Below, in pieces: positions 1 to 8,276 of a DNA stretch of 64,000 nucleotides. How positions within the stretch are numbered: position 1 is the stretch's first letter; each line of letters begins with the position of its first letter. A program made the position numbers and the translations under genes. The stretch is taken from NCBI RefSeq assembly GCF_022695985.1, contig NZ_JAAPBF010000002.1, positions 1 to 64,000 of the forward strand, written 5' to 3'. Source of the DNA: Streptomyces sp. NP-1717 (GTDB taxonomy: Bacteria; Actinomycetota; Actinomycetes; Streptomycetales; Streptomycetaceae). A model generated the notes under the pieces. That model did not search any database. It saw nothing but the letters and a program-made list of their open reading frames with translations, and had not been told where the DNA came from.

Positions 1-535
1 CGACCACGTGGCGCTGAGCCACCCCTGGCACCATTTCGACGAGGCCGTGCTGTTCTACCGCACCGTCCTGGGGCTGCGCCCGCACGACAGCGTCGAGGTG
101 GCCGACCCGTACGGGCTGCTGCGAAGCCGCGCCATGTCGAACGCCGCCGGGACGGTACGCATGGCGCTCAACATCGCCCATCTCGGGGGCAAGGACCTGC
201 CACGACAGCACGTGGCGCTGGCGACCGACGACATCGTGGCCGTCGCCGAGAACCTGCGCGCACTGCCGGACGTGCTGCTGCCGATCCCGGACAACTACTA
301 CGACGACCTGGAAGCCCGGTACGACCTGGGGGCGCAGCGCCACCGGCAGCTGCGCGCGCTGGGGCTGCTGTACGACGCGGACCACGGCGGGGAGTTCCTC
401 CACCTCTACACCACCACGGTCGGGCAGGTCTTCTTCGAGATCGTCCAGCGGACCGGCGGCTACCGCGGCTTCGGCCTGCCGAACGCGGCGGTACGGCTGG
501 CCGCCCAGCACGTCCCCACGCCGGCACGGTTCTGA
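1..535 (+). CDS. 3-dehydroshikimate dehydratase-like protein, C-terminal HPPD-like domain (partial)
   Basis: The gene enters from the left edge; the reading frame is open from base 2 and ends at a TGA at 533-535. The visible 177 residues are a vicinal-oxygen-chelate domain of the 4-hydroxyphenylpyruvate dioxygenase type. Metal-ligand candidates are the His of DHVAL at the edge, the His of QHVAL near visible residue 69 and the Glu of FFEIVQR. The motif FDEAVLFYRTVLGL is typical of the C-terminal half of two-domain bacterial 3-dehydroshikimate dehydratases, whose N-terminal half is a TIM barrel that makes protocatechuate. The barrel would lie outside the window, so the dehydratase call is inference; a stand-alone HPPD-like dioxygenase is the alternative. 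The first internal start codon is not the true start, because the domain begins before it. Confidence 0.75.
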   Translation, partial: DHVALSHPWHHFDEAVLFYRTVLGLRPHDSVEVADPYGLLRSRAMSNAAGTVRMALNIAHLGGKDLPRQHVALATDDIVAVAENLRALPDVLLPIPDNYYDDLEARYDLGAQRHRQLRALGLLYDADHGGEFLHLYTTTVGQVFFEIVQRTGGYRGFGLPNAAVRLAAQHVPTPARF

Positions 536-556
536 AGATCTCCAGGTCCACCAGGT

Positions 557-582
557 CCGGGGTACCGGCAGCGTTACCCCGG
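557..582. promoter_or_regulatory. Inverted repeat between the dehydratase and tetR genes
   Basis: CCGGGGTA (557-564) and TACCCCGG (575-582) form perfect 8-bp arms around a 10-base spacer. The repeat sits 22 bases after the upstream stop and 48 bases before the TetR start. It could be a short terminator for the upstream gene or an operator for the TetR protein. No T-run follows, so the sequence alone does not decide. Confidence 0.35.
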
Positions 583-630
583 GCCCGTACGCCTACGATG
601 GAGTCTCAACGCGTCGACCGGTGGAGTCCC

Positions 631-1284
631 ATGACCTCGAATCCCGCACCCCGAGTCGGCCGCGAACGTCAGCGGGACGCCGACCGGACGAAGGCGGAGA
701 TCCTTGAGATCGCCACGCGGGAATTCGCGAGGCACGGTTACACCGGCGCCCGGGTCGACGAGATCGCCGCCCTCACACGCACCACCAAGCGCATGATCTA
801 TTACTACTTCGGCGGCAAGGAGCAGCTGTACACCGCTGTGCTGGAGAACGCGTACGCCGAGGTAAGGGCCGCGGAGCGCGCCCTCGACGTCGATCATCTC
901 CGCCCCGTCGAGGCGATCCGCACCCTGGCGGAATTGACCTTCGACCACCATGACGCGCACCCCGACTTCATCCGGCTGGTGAGTATCGAGAACATCCACC
1001 AGGCCGAGCACATCCGAAAGTCTCCGGTGCTTGCGAGCCTCGGCACCCCGGCGCTCGACCTGATTACCCGGATCCTGGAGGCCGGCCGGGAGAGCGGCGA
1101 CTTCACCGCCTCGGCCGACGCCATCGACGTGCACATGGCGATCAGCTCGTTCTGCTTCTTCAGGATCTCCAACCAGCACACGTTCCATGCCCTGTTCGGC
1201 CGCGACCTGACCGCCGCCAAGCACCGCACCCGGCACCGCCGCATGCTCGGCGACATGATCGTGGCCTACCTCACCGGCCCATGA
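631..1284 (+). CDS. TetR/AcrR family transcriptional regulator
   Basis: This 217-residue DNA-binding repressor has the usual TetR layout. The N-terminal helix-turn-helix reads ILEIATREFARHGYTGARVD, followed by the IYYYFGGKEQLY recognition-helix signature. The C-terminal two thirds is an all-helical ligand and dimer domain of the TetR_C type. I chose the ATG at 631 over an in-frame ATG at 598 because GGTGGAG lies 5 bases upstream of 631 and the extra 11 residues are not family-like. It follows the dehydratase-like gene on the same strand, so it is a candidate regulator of that aromatic-acid pathway. The ligand is not predictable. Confidence 0.88.
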   Translation: MTSNPAPRVGRERQRDADRTKAEILEIATREFARHGYTGARVDEIAALTRTTKRMIYYYFGGKEQLYTAVLENAYAEVRAAERALDVDHLRPVEAIRTLAELTFDHHDAHPDFIRLVSIENIHQAEHIRKSPVLASLGTPALDLITRILEAGRESGDFTASADAIDVHMAISSFCFFRISNQHTFHALFGRDLTAAKHRTRHRRMLGDMIVAYLTGP

Positions 1285-1310
1285 CGTGACGCGACCCGGG
1301 CTCTGTCGCG

Positions 1311-1431
1311 CGGTACCGGGTGGAACAGGCCCTGGATGCTGCGGAACGACCCGCCACTCGGCTGTGCGTGCTGTGCGGTGCAGGAACTGGAGCCCATGTT
1401 GCGCGGGTTCGACCACACCGGCGCGAACTGA
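1311..1431 (+). pseudogene. Decayed DUF6233-like fragment
   Basis: Reading from 1311, one frame gives ARYRVEQALDAAERPATRL followed by CVLCGA. At about 1380 the sense continues in another frame as QELEPMLRGFDHTGAN and stops at 1429-1431. Joined, the two pieces resemble the C-terminal end of small Streptomyces DUF6233 proteins, in which a VxQALDAL helix precedes a CxxCGA pair. There is no start codon or N-terminal part, and the join needs a frameshift. I recognise the family from memory only. The rest of the gap, 1432-1657, shows no further gene. Confidence 0.35.
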
Positions 1432-1657
1432 TCTTCACCCGTTCGAGTGAGGGAGCTCCGGCACTGCCCGTCTAGGAGGTGGGCTGCTCCAGCACCGTCT
1501 GTCGCTACGTCGAGCTACGCGACGACGGGGCCCTGGCCGTCGGCCCTTTCCCGCCGCGCCGATTCGGCAATCCAGCCTTCGTCCCAGCGGAACGCCTCGC
1601 CCCTGGCAGTTTCAATGCCAGGGTGTGACTGAGTGCGCTAGTTGGCGGATGAGCGCT

Positions 1658-2458
1658 CTACTTGGCGGGTCCGGCGTCCTCCCCGTCGGGACCGGAGGTG
1701 GCCTGTCCCAGACCCCGGCGGATCGCGATCTCCACGGGTGAGTACGCGCCGTCGGCCCGCTCCAGTTCGTACGGCGCGGCCGGCATCAGCGGCGGCTGGG
1801 CCATGAAGCGTGGCCGCGCCCCGTGGTGCGGCTGCGCTGCGTGCACCAGGAACGGATGACATAGGAAGACGTCACCCGGGGACCCGGTGGCAAGGGCGAG
1901 CGGCCGGTGGGCGGATGCCGCTTCGAGGTCCGGCGCGATGGCCAGGCCGCTCGCGCCCTCCTCCCCGTACGGCTCCAACACCTTCGGCACGTCAAGGTGG
2001 GAGCCGACCCGGATCCGGGTCGGGGCGTCCTCTTCCCCCACCTCGCTGAACAGAAACAGCATCAGCAGGGCCCGGCCGCGTGAGCGGAGATTGGTGAAGG
2101 GCCAGGTCTCGCCCTCCACGGCATAGCTGCCCTCGATGTGCCAGCCCGCGTCTTCGGGCTCCTCCTCGTGCGGAAAGCGCAGCGGGAAGGTGCCGAGCGA
2201 GTAGCTCGGCTCCCACCGCCCGGCGCCGACCAGCAGGTCGTACGCCCAGTGCAGGGCCGGGGAGTTGGGTGCGGCGGCGAACGGTCCCTGTGCCATCCCA
2301 CCGACCCAGTGCACGGGCTGCGTCCACGTCTCCGGGTCGTCCGGGTCGCAGCCCGTCTCCCGCCACAGCAGCCGCGCGCAGCTCGCGGCCACGCGGGGCG
2401 CGACAGCGCCCTCCAGCTTGACGAAGCCGTCGCGGAGGAAGCGGGATCCCAAGGTCAT
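1658..2458 (-). CDS. Phytanoyl-CoA dioxygenase (PhyH) family protein
   Basis: This 266-residue protein belongs to the Fe(II)/2-oxoglutarate-dependent PhyH group. GWHIEGSY near residue 107 supplies the first His and a Glu in place of the more common Asp of the HxD facial triad. The distal His lies in FLCHPFLVHAAQPHHGARPRF, where the downstream Arg would bind 2-oxoglutarate. The substrate is unknown; family members hydroxylate CoA thioesters, amino acids and small metabolites. GGAGG lies 10 bases before the ATG at 2458 but only 1 base before the alternative ATG at 2467, so I prefer 2458. The gene diverges from an AraC-type regulator, which may control it. Confidence 0.8.
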   Translation of the reverse strand: MTLGSRFLRDGFVKLEGAVAPRVAASCARLLWRETGCDPDDPETWTQPVHWVGGMAQGPFAAAPNSPALHWAYDLLVGAGRWEPSYSLGTFPLRFPHEEEPEDAGWHIEGSYAVEGETWPFTNLRSRGRALLMLFLFSEVGEEDAPTRIRVGSHLDVPKVLEPYGEEGASGLAIAPDLEAASAHRPLALATGSPGDVFLCHPFLVHAAQPHHGARPRFMAQPPLMPAAPYELERADGAYSPVEIAIRRGLGQATSGPDGEDAGPAK

Positions 2459-2586
2459 GTCGTCCATGCCTCCATCGTGCGGCGCCGCCCGTCCCGGTCA
2501 CCCGACACTTGCCGCACCGCCTTTCTCGGGTGCGGCGTTCAGGGCCGCACCTGATTGAATTGATGGTCGGGATCTTGGAGGCGAGC

Positions 2587-3453
2587 GTGCTGGAACGGCT
2601 CAATCAGGCCATGGAGCACATCGAGCGGCAGCTCGACAGGTCCGTCGACGTAGGCGAGCTGGCGCGGTTCGCGGCCACCTCGGAGTACCACCTGCGGCGG
2701 ATGTTCTCGGCGCTCGCAGGGATGCCGCTGTCGGAGTACATCAGGCGCCGTCGGCTGACCGTCGCGGGCGCGGAGGTGCTGGCCGATGAGCGGACGCTGC
2801 TGGAGATCGCCGTGCGGTACGGATACGGCTCGGGAGAGGCCTTCGCGCGGGCGTTCCGCGCGGTGCACGGCGTGGGGCCCGGCGAGGCGCGGCGCACCGG
2901 CGCGGCGCTCAGTTCCCAGCCCCGGATGACCTTCCGCCTCATCGTTGAGGGGAGCAGCAGCATGCGCTACCGCGTTGTGCACAAGCCGGAGTTCAACGTC
3001 GTCGGGGCGAAGGCCCGGGTACCGCTCGTGCACTCGGGGCCGAACCAGGCGATCATCGATTTCGTCCGCGGGATCGGCGACCAGGCAAGGAAACTGCTGG
3101 AGGAGCTGTCCGACCAGGAGCCGCACGGCATTCTCGCGGTCTGCGACGACCTCGATCCCAGCCGGGCGGAGGGCACCGGCCTCGACTACTTCCACGGGGT
3201 CGTCACCTCGGCGTTCGCGCCGGAAGGCATGTCCACGCTGCCCGTACCGGCCGGGACATGGGCGGTCTTCACCACCTCGGGGCCGGCGCCGGAGGCGGTC
3301 CAGGCGCTGTGGCGGGATGTGTTCACCGAGTGGTTCCCATCGAACCCGTACCGGAGCCGGTCCGGGCCGGAGATCCTTCGCACGCGAATGTCGGCGGACG
3401 GCAGCGAGGCCGATGCCGAGCTGTGGCTGCCGGTGGAACGGGAGGCCTATTGA
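2587..3453 (+). CDS. AraC family regulator with GyrI-like effector domain
   Basis: The 288-residue protein has two parts. Residues 1 to about 110 form an AraC double helix-turn-helix: MLERLNQAMEHIERQLD, then FAATSEYHLRRMFSALAG and IAVRYGYGSGEAFARAFRAV. Residues about 125-288 form a GyrI-like/Rob C-terminal small-molecule domain, with YRVVHKPEFNVVGAKARVP and the closing WFPSNPYRSRSGPEIL. This order is that of Rob, SoxS-like and multidrug-sensing regulators. I start it at GTG 2587 because GGAGG lies 5 bases upstream (2577-2581) and the N-terminus then matches the family; TTG 2509 and ATG 2563 are poorer. It diverges from the PhyH-type gene. Confidence 0.88.
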   Translation: MLERLNQAMEHIERQLDRSVDVGELARFAATSEYHLRRMFSALAGMPLSEYIRRRRLTVAGAEVLADERTLLEIAVRYGYGSGEAFARAFRAVHGVGPGEARRTGAALSSQPRMTFRLIVEGSSSMRYRVVHKPEFNVVGAKARVPLVHSGPNQAIIDFVRGIGDQARKLLEELSDQEPHGILAVCDDLDPSRAEGTGLDYFHGVVTSAFAPEGMSTLPVPAGTWAVFTTSGPAPEAVQALWRDVFTEWFPSNPYRSRSGPEILRTRMSADGSEADAELWLPVEREAY

Positions 3454-3686
3454 TTCTGAAATCCCTTCCTGCCCTTGTTCGCCGGGGCCGGCGTGCTGGT
3501 ACCGGCGCAGACGGGCGGTCACCCGGCGTGCCGGGTCGCGGTAGTTGGCCGGCACCGTCGGGGAACGATTCTTGGCACCAGCGGCGTCGCCTCCTGGCAC
3601 CGACATCCATCACCCGGCGCGATCACCTCAGCTCCGGACGCTGAGTCTGCGGCCCCAGAATCAGGAGCCCGACCACACCTGAACAT

Positions 3687-3983
3687 TCAAGGGTGGTCAC
3701 TGGGAAGCGTGGGGGATCCCCATTTCTGCGCTTCAGGCCCTTCCGTGCAGCTGAACTCGTCGCCTGCCGAGCGGTCGTAGCGGCGAAGGACCAACAACCG
3801 GCCGGAGTTGGCTTTCTGGATCTGCCGGTAGCGGTCGGCGACGGCCAGGTAGTCGCCACTGCGCGCCGTTGCCGAACCCCACAGCCGGCCGCTGTCAGCG
3901 TCGTGGACGCGGTAATGGATCGGCTCCCGGTCCCGGACAGGACTCGCGTCGGCCAGGAGACGGTCGTTCCAGGTGTCGGGCAT
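3687..3983 (-). CDS. Hypothetical protein, 98 aa
   Basis: I do not recognise this small protein. It starts at ATG 3983 (MPDTWNDRLLADASPVRD), preceded by GGGGAG at a normal distance, and it is hydrophilic without a signal or membrane segment. The middle reads YRVHDADSGRLWGSATARSG and the end is rich in charged residues. Translation could begin further upstream in the same frame, but the codons there look unselected. The flanking DNA at 3454-3686 and 3984-4253 contains no other convincing gene. Confidence 0.5.
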   Translation of the reverse strand: MPDTWNDRLLADASPVRDREPIHYRVHDADSGRLWGSATARSGDYLAVADRYRQIQKANSGRLLVLRRYDRSAGDEFSCTEGPEAQKWGSPTLPSDHP

Positions 3984-4253
3984 CGACTCCCCGTGAGTAC
4001 GATCCGCGTGTTCGATCGGCGGACTCGAGCAGGTCGAACGGCCGGTGGGCCAGGAGAGCGGCGATGCCGCCCGGGCGGTGCAGGAGACTTTGGTTGGCGA
4101 CGGCTGTACCACCAGCAGACGAAGAACCTGCTGGTGTCGTACTCGCCGAAGAAGCTGGGGTTCTTCTAGACCCGCAAGGCCACTGTGCTGGGTACGTTCA
4201 TGCGAACGCCGAAACGCGGCCCGTCGATGAGGAACAAGCTCAGGGGTCTCGGC

Positions 4254-5615
4254 TCAACCGGTGGGCCTCGACACCGGCGGGCTGTCGTCCTCGGCCGTGG
4301 GGAAGGCCAGCCTGCGGTCGATGTCGGCGGTGACGCGGCCCTCGACCATGGTCGCGACGACGCGGTGGCGGAACGTCATGCCGTGGAACGGGGTGTTGTC
4401 CGACGCGCTGACCGACTCAGCACGGTCCACCTGCCAGTCGGCCCGGGGGTCCACCAAGGTGAACGTCGCGGGCTCCCCCGCGCGCAGCGGACGGCCCGCC
4501 ACGTCGGCGAGCCCCGCGATACGGGCGGGACGTGTCGACATCACCATGGCCACGAGACCCCAGTCCGGTTCGCCCCCGGCGCCCAGCGCCTCAGCGACCA
4601 CGGGGAGCGCGGTCTCCAGGCCCAGCATGCCGAAAGGCGCCTCGCACCAGTGGTTGTCCTTGCTCGACGCGGTGTGCGGGGCGTGGTCGGTGGCGGCGGC
4701 GTCGATGGTTCCGTCGCGCAGAGCCGCGCGCAGAGCCGCCACATCCTCGGCGCCGCGCAAGGGCGGATTCACCTTGTGCAGAGGGTCGGTGTCGCGCGTC
4801 ATGAGATCGGTGAGCAGCAGGTGGTGGGGGGTCACTTCGGCTGTTACCGGCCAGCCGCGCGACTTGGCCCACCTGACGATTTCGACGGTCCCCGCCGTGG
4901 AGACGTGACAGATGTGCAGGCGTCCGCCGGTGGCGCCGGCGAGTACCACGTCACGGGCGACGATCGTCTCCTCCCCCGTCGCCGGCCAGGGCGGCAGACC
5001 GGTGGCCCGCGCCGCCGCGCCCGCGTTGACCTGGCCTCGCTCCACGAGACGCGGGCACTGCGCGTGTTGGGCGACAAGGGTTCCGGTGCGGCGGGCCGCC
5101 TCCAGCGCCCGCAGCAGGAGCCTGGGGTCGTCGACGCATACGCCGTCGTCGGAGAACATCAGGGCGCCGGCGTCCGCCATGGCGTCGAGGGGTGCGAGGT
5201 CGCGGCCGGCGAGCCCGCTGGTGACGGCCCCCACCGGGTGCACCCGGCAGGACGCGGTTCGTGCCGCCCGCTCGATGATGTGCCGTACCCGCTCGGGGGT
5301 GTCGGTCACCGGCGCGCAGTTGGCCATGGCGAGCACGTCGGAGTATCCGCCGTGCGCCGCCGCCCTCGTGCCGCTCGCGATGGTCTCCGAGGCGGTGTCT
5401 CCGGGCTCGCGCAGGTGGGTATGGAGGTCCACCAAGGCCGGCAGCATGATCAGACCGTCACAGTCGGCTGTCGTCGCGTCCGCGGCACCCGTGCCGTCCC
5501 CCTTCCCGGGGGCCGTCACGGCGGCGATCCGGCTGCCCCGTACGGTCACGTCCCGGGGTGCGCCGCCGAGAGGCCGGACGCCCCGCAGGATCATCGTCCC
5601 CGCGGAGCCGTTCAC
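4254..5615 (-). CDS. Dihydroorotase-family amidohydrolase
   Basis: This 453-residue metal-dependent cyclic amidase of the dihydroorotase/allantoinase/hydantoinase superfamily has the N-terminal HxH pair in VDLHTHLREPG (His65, His67). Further ligand candidates are SDDG, the His of VAQHAQ, HICHVST and the Asp of ATDHAPHT. LREPG and the Asp-type bridging position are those of class I dihydroorotases. The enzyme interconverts dihydroorotate and N-carbamoyl-L-aspartate. The GTG start at 5615 overlaps the stop of the preceding electron-transfer gene (GTGA), implying translational coupling; ATG 5594 is an alternative. It is the last gene of the operon. With an amidohydrolase and a dihydroorotate dehydrogenase beside it, a breakdown role seems more likely than synthesis. 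Allantoinase or hydantoinase activity cannot be excluded. Confidence 0.85.
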   Translation of the reverse strand: MNGSAGTMILRGVRPLGGAPRDVTVRGSRIAAVTAPGKGDGTGAADATTADCDGLIMLPALVDLHTHLREPGDTASETIASGTRAAAHGGYSDVLAMANCAPVTDTPERVRHIIERAARTASCRVHPVGAVTSGLAGRDLAPLDAMADAGALMFSDDGVCVDDPRLLLRALEAARRTGTLVAQHAQCPRLVERGQVNAGAAARATGLPPWPATGEETIVARDVVLAGATGGRLHICHVSTAGTVEIVRWAKSRGWPVTAEVTPHHLLLTDLMTRDTDPLHKVNPPLRGAEDVAALRAALRDGTIDAAATDHAPHTASSKDNHWCEAPFGMLGLETALPVVAEALGAGGEPDWGLVAMVMSTRPARIAGLADVAGRPLRAGEPATFTLVDPRADWQVDRAESVSASDNTPFHGMTFRHRVVATMVEGRVTADIDRRLAFPTAEDDSPPVSRPTG

Positions 5616-6502
5616 CGGTCCACGTCCAGGTGCGTGTCCTGGTACGTGAGGCGGAAGACCGGTCCGTCCGTGCAGATCAGCGGTGACTCCTCGGGACCGC
5701 TTCTGGTCCCGGTCGCGCAGCCGTGGCAGTACCCGAGGCCGCAGGCCATGTGGGCTTCCAGCGATACCTGGACGTCCGCCGCCCAGCGTCGGCCGAGTTC
5801 CTCGCAGAGCCGGGCCAGCCGCTCCGAACCGCACGTCATGATCTGCTGTGGTGGGGCCTGGTCGAGGTCTGCGGTCAGCGTGTCCCGGAGCCGGGTCACG
5901 TCGCTGCTGCCGGTGTCGTCGGTGACCTCGTGCAGTCGTGTGACACCGGCCGCCCGGTAGACGTCTCCGCCCACCACTCGGTCCGCGCTTCTGCCGCTGG
6001 CCACGGCGACGATCTCGACGTCGGTCCCGGCGTATTCCTGGGCGACCGTGGTCAGCGAACAGGTGCCGATGCCGCGCCCGACCAGCAGGACGCGCCGCGT
6101 TCGCCGGGCGATCCGGAATCCCCGGCCCAGCGGTCCCACGACCAGCATGCGTTCGTCCGGCCGGAACGAGGCCAGCCGACGGGTGCCGTCACCGACCACT
6201 CCGAGGAGGATGTCGATGGTGCCGGCCGCCGGGTTCCGGCCGTACACCGCCATCGGGCGGGGCAGTACGGGGTCACTGTCCCCGTCCCTTGCGGCCGTCA
6301 GCATCACGAACTGCCCTGCCTGGCAGGTCCGGGCGATGCTCGGTGCTTCCAGGCGCAGGAAGTGGTAGCCGCGGCCGTGCGGGGTGGAGGCGAGGACCCG
6401 GGCACGGTGCCAGGTCGGGGCGGGGAGGCCGTTACCGGAACCGCGCAGCGGTGTCACGCGGTCCCGGACCGGTATGCCGGCCTCTGTGTCGAGGGTGTTC
6501 AT
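5612..6502 (-). CDS. PyrK-like FAD/[2Fe-2S] electron-transfer subunit
   Basis: The 296-residue protein belongs to the ferredoxin reductase-like family of dihydroorotate dehydrogenase electron-transfer subunits. An FAD-binding beta barrel carries LPRPMAVYG, followed by an NAD-binding fold (RRVLLVGRGIGTC) and a C-terminal [2Fe-2S] site. The Cys cluster is seen in MACGLGYCHGCATG with a fourth Cys in LICTDGP. In family-1B dihydroorotate dehydrogenases this subunit passes electrons between NAD(H) and the PyrD flavin. The ATG at 6502 overlaps the previous stop (ATGA) and its own stop overlaps the next start. The first 45 residues are an unusual extension before the barrel. Pairing with the dehydrogenase at 8935-9912 is inferred from operon membership. 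Confidence 0.86.
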   Translation of the reverse strand: MNTLDTEAGIPVRDRVTPLRGSGNGLPAPTWHRARVLASTPHGRGYHFLRLEAPSIARTCQAGQFVMLTAARDGDSDPVLPRPMAVYGRNPAAGTIDILLGVVGDGTRRLASFRPDERMLVVGPLGRGFRIARRTRRVLLVGRGIGTCSLTTVAQEYAGTDVEIVAVASGRSADRVVGGDVYRAAGVTRLHEVTDDTGSSDVTRLRDTLTADLDQAPPQQIMTCGSERLARLCEELGRRWAADVQVSLEAHMACGLGYCHGCATGTRSGPEESPLICTDGPVFRLTYQDTHLDVDR

Positions 6503-7797
6503 GCTGCTGGGGCCTCCTGTGCGGACAGCCGGGCATCGAGCCGCAGAAGACCCGATGCCAGGATGTCGGTGCCGACGGCGAGTTCGGCCGAACGGGTCAG
6601 CTCCTCGGGACTGTGGCTCACCCCTCCGTTGTGACTGGGGACGAAGATCATGCCGGTGGGCACCACATGGTTGATCATCTGTGCGTCGTGGCTGGCCCCG
6701 CTGGGCATGACCCGGTGCGCGATCCCGGCCTCCGCCGTGGCCTCGGCGACGGTGTCGCGCAGCCATCTGGGGAGGATGACGGGGGAGGCGTCGGCCAGCA
6801 GCCGGGACTCGCAGCCGATCCCGCGCCGGGAACAGATGTTCTGCGCGCTGTCGACGATCTCGGCCGCGGTCAGCCGCTGCCGGTCGTTGTCGACGTCCCG
6901 GACGTCGACATACACCTCGGCGCTCCCGGCGATCGTGGTGAGGGAGCCCGGCGAGGCGTGCATGCGTCCGACGGTGGCACGGGTGCCGTGATGGCGGCTG
7001 TCGTTGGCGAGGGTCTCGATCATGAGGATGATCTCCGCCGCCGCGGCCATCGCGTCGGCCCTCATCCGCATCGGGGTTCCCCCGGTGTGCGAGGCCCGTC
7101 CGGTGAGATCGAGGCGCAGCCGGGTGCTGCCCGAGATCAGGTCGACGAGTCCGACGGGAACGGACTCGGACTCCAGCAGGGAGCCCTGTTCGATGTGCAG
7201 TTCCAGGAAGGCGGCCCAGTCCTCGCCGCGCCAGCGGGCCGCCTCGGTGTCGTCCGGGTCGAGGCCCACGGCCGTCATGGCCTGTGCCAGCGATACGCCT
7301 TCGGCGTCCTGTGTGGTCCTCAGGTCGGCGGGGCCGGTCAGTCCCGCGGCGATCCGGCTGCCCGTGCACGCCTGTCCGAAGCGGGCTCCCTCCTCGGCGG
7401 CGAAGGCCACGAAGCGGACCGGCCGGGTGAGCCGGATCCCGCCGGATACGAACAGGCGTGCCACCTCCATCGCCGCGACCACACCGGCTATGCCGTCGTA
7501 CGCGCCGGCTCCCGGCACGCTGTCGAGATGGGAGCCGGTTCCCAGGCCCGGCAGTCCGGTGGTCGTGCCGGGCAGTTCGGCGACGGTGTTGCCGGCCGTG
7601 TCCGTACGTACGTCCAGGCCGAGCGCGCGCATGTACGCCGCGTACACGCCATGGGCCTGCCGCTCCAGCGGGGTGTAGGCGAGGCGGGTGACGCCGGGGC
7701 CCCGGCCGGGCTCCGATATTCCGGCGAAGGTGTCCAGGTGCGTTCGGAGCCGGTCGGCGTCGGCGCGACGGGGAGCGGCGAGGGTCGGCGCGGTCAT
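6499..7797 (-). CDS. M20-family N-carbamoyl-amino-acid hydrolase (ureidosuccinase candidate)
   Basis: This 432-residue zinc amidohydrolase belongs to the allantoate amidohydrolase / N-carbamoyl-L-amino-acid hydrolase group of family M20. Ligand motifs are GSHLDSV (His90), AYDGIAGV (Asp about 101), AAEEGARF, LELHIEQG and, near the end, SGASHDAQ. These enzymes split N-carbamoyl groups to an amine, CO2 and ammonia. Next to a dihydroorotase, the natural substrate would be N-carbamoyl-L-aspartate, giving aspartate; that is inference. The ATG at 7797 shares one base with the previous stop (TGATG) and the stop overlaps the following start. Hydantoin-derived or beta-ureido acids are alternative substrates. 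Confidence 0.85.
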   Translation of the reverse strand: MTAPTLAAPRRADADRLRTHLDTFAGISEPGRGPGVTRLAYTPLERQAHGVYAAYMRALGLDVRTDTAGNTVAELPGTTTGLPGLGTGSHLDSVPGAGAYDGIAGVVAAMEVARLFVSGGIRLTRPVRFVAFAAEEGARFGQACTGSRIAAGLTGPADLRTTQDAEGVSLAQAMTAVGLDPDDTEAARWRGEDWAAFLELHIEQGSLLESESVPVGLVDLISGSTRLRLDLTGRASHTGGTPMRMRADAMAAAAEIILMIETLANDSRHHGTRATVGRMHASPGSLTTIAGSAEVYVDVRDVDNDRQRLTAAEIVDSAQNICSRRGIGCESRLLADASPVILPRWLRDTVAEATAEAGIAHRVMPSGASHDAQMINHVVPTGMIFVPSHNGGVSHSPEELTRSAELAVGTDILASGLLRLDARLSAQEAPAA

Positions 7798-8276
7798 CAG
7801 AGTCCGGCCGACGAGGCTTCCGCCTCGGAGAGCAGCGACACCACGGGGACGGAACCCGCGGCATCGAGGGTCGGCGTGTGCAGGACAGCGGCCACCGCGG
7901 TCACTTCGGCGCCGCCGCCCCGTAGCAGGCCGAGCATCGTCTGCAGTCGGCGCGGCTCCCAGGCGGTCGCCAGCAGGACGACCCGGTCGCCGGGGGTGAT
8001 CGCCGGGGTGACGGAGGTGATTCCGGACTCGTCGGTGACCCGTAGGACGGTCGCGCCCGTCGCCAGGGCCACGACGTGGGCGAGCACGGCTTCGTCGCTG
8101 CTCTCCCACACGGAGATGCGGTCCGGCGCCAGGTCCCGCACGGCGTCGGCGACGGCCCGGCCGACGAGGTCGGCCGCGGCCGGGGAAACCTGCGTGTTCA
8201 GGGTGGTGCCGTAGGCGTCCGTGGCCGCGCCGAGTTCACGGACGCCGGAGAGGATCGCGGAGGTGCTTTCGGTCAT
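7797..8276 (-). CDS. Phosphoribosyltransferase-fold protein, PRPP motif missing (B)
   Basis: The 159-residue protein has the alternating hydrophobic strands and helices of a type I phosphoribosyltransferase. GDRVVLLATAWEPRRLQTML stands where active enzymes have an acidic PRPP loop of the form VDDVxTTG, and it is followed by GAEVTAVAAVLHT as in orotate phosphoribosyltransferases. The two acidic residues and the TTG are absent, so catalysis is doubtful. Its start overlaps the stop of the next PRTase-like gene by 4 bases and its stop touches the amidohydrolase start. A ligand-binding or regulatory role, perhaps as a partner of protein A (8273-8857), is inference. Confidence 0.6.
   Translation of the reverse strand: MTESTSAILSGVRELGAATDAYGTTLNTQVSPAAADLVGRAVADAVRDLAPDRISVWESSDEAVLAHVVALATGATVLRVTDESGITSVTPAITPGDRVVLLATAWEPRRLQTMLGLLRGGGAEVTAVAAVLHTPTLDAAGSVPVVSLLSEAEASSAGL

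Noticed and set aside
1447-1632. 61-codon plus-strand frame after the DUF6233-like remnant
   Set aside because: No ribosome site, no recognisable motif and composition unlike neighbouring genes.
4113-4253. Text LYHQQTKNLLVSYSPKKLGFF and RKATVLGTFMRTPKRGPSM on the plus strand
   Set aside because: Short, without start or family match; a remnant of a lost gene is possible but cannot be supported.
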